From: Schaedlerella sp.
GTDB lineage: Bacteria; Bacillota; Clostridia; Lachnospirales; Lachnospiraceae
Direction of reading: 5' to 3'
Assembly (NCBI GenBank): GCA_020024595.1
Contig: JAHHTO010000119.1
Location: 1-7,367, forward strand
Length of the DNA: 7,367 bases
Shown here: positions 6,060-7,367 of the stretch, piece after piece
How the letters are laid out: every line of letters begins with the position of its first letter
Position numbering within the stretch: position 1 is the stretch's first letter
The notes under the pieces: generated by a model
Database searches by the model: none
Told to the model about the DNA's origin: nothing
Seen by the model: only the letters and a program-made list of their open reading frames with translations
Position numbers and translations under genes: made by a program

Positions 6060-6554
6060 ATGTCGGACAAGAGAACAGATTATTTATCCTGGGACGAGTA
6101 TTTTATGGGAGTTGCAATGCTTTCCGGAATGCGTTCCAAAGATCCGGGAACGCAGGTAGGATGTTGTATTGTTAGTCAGGATAATAAGATTTTGTCGATG
6201 GGATATAATGGATTTCCGGTAGGGTGTTCAGACGATGATTTTCCGTGGACAAGGGATGGCGAAGATCCACTTGAGACAAAGTATGTGTATTCTACACACA
6301 GCGAACTGAATGCCATTTTGAATTACAATGGTCCGGGGCAGGCTTTGGTAGGCTCTAGGATGTATGTGACACTGTTTCCGTGCAATGAATGTGCAAAAGC
6401 GATTATTCAGTGCGGAATCAAAGAACTGATTTATGATTGTGACAAGTATGCAGATACTCCAAGTGTGATTGCGTCAAAGAGAATGCTGGATGCAGCAGGG
6501 GTGCGGTATCATAAGTATGAACGTACGGAAAGGAAAATAGAAATAGCGTTGTAG
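6060..6554 (+). CDS. dCMP deaminase (cytidine/deoxycytidylate deaminase family)
   Basis: This cytoplasmic zinc enzyme converts dCMP to dUMP, the precursor for thymidylate synthesis. The 164-residue length is typical. Motifs in order are the N-terminal YLSWDEYFMGVAML, a GTQVGCCIV strand, GYNGFPVGCSDD, the zinc and proton-relay motif THSELNAI (H80, E82), and PCNECAKAI with zinc ligands C108 and C111. The region between GYNG and HSE lacks the extra Cys/His cluster of Bacillus ComEB as I recall it. It instead resembles the animal DCTD type (GCSDD..PW, TKY, HSELNAI, FPCNECAK). The ribosome binding site is weak: AGAGG only 3 nt before the ATG, with a further GAGAGGA about 12 nt upstream. It lies 61 nt after the Sua5 fusion and is probably cotranscribed, although a TTGACA at 5963-5968 could mark a weak internal promoter. 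An intrinsic terminator follows closely. A competence role, as the name ComEB would imply, is not supported by anything here. Confidence 0.9.
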   Translation: MSDKRTDYLSWDEYFMGVAMLSGMRSKDPGTQVGCCIVSQDNKILSMGYNGFPVGCSDDDFPWTRDGEDPLETKYVYSTHSELNAILNYNGPGQALVGSRMYVTLFPCNECAKAIIQCGIKELIYDCDKYADTPSVIASKRMLDAAGVRYHKYERTERKIEIAL

Positions 6555-6560
6555 AAGATC

Positions 6561-6595
6561 AGAGCGGTGGACGGAAAAAAGTCCCCGCTCTTTTT
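6561..6595 (+). terminator. Intrinsic terminator after the dCMP deaminase
   Basis: AGAGCGG (6561-6567) plus GGAC (6569-6572) pair with GTCC (6581-6584) plus CCGCTCT (6585-6591), with one bulged T and an A-rich loop. Five T follow (6591-6595). The GC-rich 11-bp stem and T-run just after the stop make this a convincing Rho-independent terminator that closes the Sua5/deaminase unit. Confidence 0.88.
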
Positions 6596-6625
6596 ACGTA
6601 CTGATGCTAGATCAAGGAAAAAGGA

Positions 6626-6655
6626 GTATAAGTAAGCGGATCATATCATATAGAT
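6626..6655 (+). promoter_or_regulatory. Possible sporulation (sigma-E-like) promoter before bofA
   Basis: GTATAAG (6626-6632) and CATATAGAT (6647-6655) are 14 nt apart. This resembles the ATA-containing -35 and CATA-type -10 of mother-cell sigma-E promoters, and bofA is a sigma-E gene in Bacillus subtilis. The match is partial and the region is AT-rich, so this is only a suggestion. No convincing sigma-A promoter is seen between the upstream terminator and bofA. Confidence 0.25.
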
Positions 6656-6673
6656 AAGTGTATTGAAAAATGT

Positions 6674-6907
6674 GTGAAGAAAAGGGCGGACGGGAACGTG
6701 GAGAGCAGACTGACAACAATAATTACAAATTTTATTCTCAGGGCAATTCTGGGGATGGGGCTGATTTTTTTTATCAATCATTATGTACTGCCGGATGAAA
6801 GTACATTGAATGTAGGATTAAATGCAGTATCCTTTTTGACATCGGGAACCCTCGGAATTCCAGGGGTCTGTTTGCTTTATGGTATTTTGATATATCAAAT
6901 TTTGTGA
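6674..6907 (+). CDS. bofA: BofA-family protein (pro-sigma-K processing inhibitor)
   Basis: BofA is a small membrane protein that, in Bacillus, holds the SpoIVFB protease inactive in the outer forespore membrane until sigma-K should be activated. The 77-residue product has two hydrophobic segments (about 20-37 and 47-76). The second contains the family hallmark: N50 (VGLNAVSF) followed by TLGIPGV (59-65) and a hydrophobic C-terminal end. The family call is good; an equivalent sporulation role in this organism is inference. The start is uncertain. GTG at 6674 has no ribosome binding site, and GTG at 6698 has only a weak purine stretch before it. A good AAGGAG (6621-6626) lies 5 nt before a GTA codon (6632) that is in frame with the gene through to its end. 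The gene stands alone between a terminator upstream and a new promoter downstream. An AT-rich hairpin overlaps its stop codon but lacks a T-run. Confidence 0.75.
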   Translation: MKKRADGNVESRLTTIITNFILRAILGMGLIFFINHYVLPDESTLNVGLNAVSFLTSGTLGIPGVCLLYGILIYQIL

Positions 6908-6924
6908 GGATTTCACAAAAAAGT

Positions 6925-6961
6925 ACAATTTTAAAAATGTATCTAGACATTTAGAAATTGT
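6925..6961 (+). promoter_or_regulatory. Large dyad overlapping a -35 box (possible operator)
   Basis: ACAATTT (6925-6931) is mirrored by AAATTGT (6955-6961), and inside them AAATGT (6935-6940) is mirrored by ACATTT (6947-6952) around a 6-base centre. The inner and outer arms are offset by one base. The dyad covers the TAGACA -35 box (6944-6949) and most of the promoter spacer. Because it lies upstream of the predicted start point it would not be in the transcript of that promoter, so a protein-binding operator is a more natural reading than an RNA hairpin. The regulator is unknown. Confidence 0.4.
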
Positions 6962-6972
6962 GTGTTTATAAT
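6944..6972 (+). promoter_or_regulatory. Sigma-A promoter of the right-edge gene
   Basis: TAGACA (6944-6949) and a perfect TATAAT (6967-6972) are separated by exactly 17 nt, in one of the best-formed promoters of the window. The start point would be near 6979. It would give the next gene (TTG at 7196) an unusually long leader of about 215 nt. Confidence 0.7.
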
Positions 6973-6978
6973 ACAACT

Positions 6979-7190
6979 CACACAGCAAAACTGCTTGTGT
7001 ATCTATCCTCATCTCTGAGGGTGTAGTGTCTTAGACCGGACATTCTGATTCGGTCTTCAAGATTTAATCAGGCTGTAGAATCACAGCAAATGTTCCAAAG
7101 AAAATGTATATGTTGATAGATGCCTTATGATTTTCACGATCGCTGTTCAAGTAAAGGATACAGATCAACAAAGAAAGAAAAAAAGGAGGG
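6979..7190 (+). other. Structured 5' leader with three tandem hairpins
   Basis: The predicted transcript opens with three hairpins in a row. ACACAGCA (6980-6987) pairs with TGCtTGTGT (6992-7000) with one bulged T. CCTCA (7007-7011) pairs with TGAGG (7016-7020) across a 4-base loop and can extend outward by a few pairs. AGACCG (7033-7038) pairs with CGGTCT (7051-7056). The remaining ~130 bases show no strong hairpin and end in an A-rich tract with AAGGAGGG (7183-7190). I see no riboswitch class I can name, no tRNA-like or T-box signature and no intrinsic terminator. No open frame of note lies in this stretch. Confidence 0.4.
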
Positions 7191-7195
7191 ATAAG

Positions 7196-7367
7196 TTGTA
7201 TGGAAAGAATTTTGTAATCTGCGACCATGAGAAGCAATATGCGAAAAATCTTCTGCAAATATTCAGAGGGAAACATGAAACAGGTGTGCAGTTGTATCTG
7301 TTTTATACAATCGAAGAACTAAGCAGATTTGCAGAGCAGAAAGAGATTCATGTTTTATTGATTGCGG
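7196..7367 (+). CDS. Partial gene, probable TadZ/CpaE-like pseudo-receiver protein (N-terminus)
   Basis: A TTG start at 7196 lies 5 nt after AAGGAGGG and opens a frame that runs uninterrupted for 57 codons to the window edge. The overlapping ATG at 7200 stops after five codons and was rejected. The visible protein has the alternating strand/helix pattern of a response-regulator receiver fold. It shows a first strand KNFVICD, a helix HEKQYAKNLLQIF, a second strand VQLYLF, a helix TIEELSRFAEQ, and a third strand IHVLLIA. At the position where receivers carry their phosphorylated Asp (end of the third strand), the visible strand reads LLIA, so phosphorylation is doubtful. Such pseudo-receivers are known at the N-terminus of TadZ/CpaE proteins, whose C-terminal ParA-like ATPase localises Tad/Flp pilus machinery. 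The ATPase part would lie beyond the window, so the assignment is tentative. The gene has its own promoter and long leader. Confidence 0.55.
   Translation, partial: MYGKNFVICDHEKQYAKNLLQIFRGKHETGVQLYLFYTIEELSRFAEQKEIHVLLIA

Noticed and set aside
6900..6920. Hairpin TTTTGTGA/TCACAAAA overlapping the bofA stop as a terminator
   Set aside because: It is AT-rich and followed by A rather than T on the plus strand, so it does not look like a working intrinsic terminator.

Overview
The window looks like chromosomal DNA of a spore-forming Firmicute, most likely a gut Lachnospiraceae. The evidence is the moderate-to-low GC content, strong AGGAGG-type ribosome binding sites, sigma-A promoters of which two are extended -10 type, TTG starts, and the gene content: MecA, a GH18 wall hydrolase, a CwlD-type amidase, a Sua5 fusion and BofA. 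There is no rRNA, tRNA, CRISPR array, insertion sequence or phage gene. The genus is not resolved.

Layout. On the minus strand, mecA (61-774) is read leftward from its own promoter (843-871). A divergent rightward promoter (932-961) opens a leader of about 290 nt. The leader carries overlapping inverted repeats and a strong ribosome binding site with no start codon, and it ends at a small unrecognised gene (1262-1504). Next come a membrane-anchored stalk/SH3b/GH18 glycosidase (1636-3672) with its own extended -10 promoter, and a CwlD-like N-acetylmuramoyl-L-alanine amidase (3741-4436). The ribosome binding site of the amidase lies inside a terminator-like hairpin. A second extended -10 promoter sits so close to the next gene (4478-5998) that its mRNA should be leaderless. 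That gene encodes a fusion of Sua5/YrdC threonylcarbamoyl-AMP synthase with a low-molecular-weight phosphatase domain that has lost its catalytic residues. A dCMP deaminase (6060-6554) follows and ends at a clear intrinsic terminator (6561-6595). A BofA-family membrane protein (6674-6907) comes next. Finally, a promoter overlapped by a large dyad (6925-6972) drives a structured leader of about 215 nt into a gene that runs off the right edge (7196 onward), probably a TadZ/CpaE-like pseudo-receiver protein.

Functional themes. One group concerns wall remodelling and sporulation (GH18 hydrolase, CwlD, BofA). Another is housekeeping: tRNA t6A synthesis, dUMP supply, and ClpC-dependent proteolysis through MecA. 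The most unusual observations are the pseudophosphatase fused to Sua5, the hairpin that contains the amidase ribosome binding site, the probably leaderless Sua5 transcript, and the two structured leaders. No complete new multigene system is visible. All family assignments come from reading motifs by eye, without database searches.
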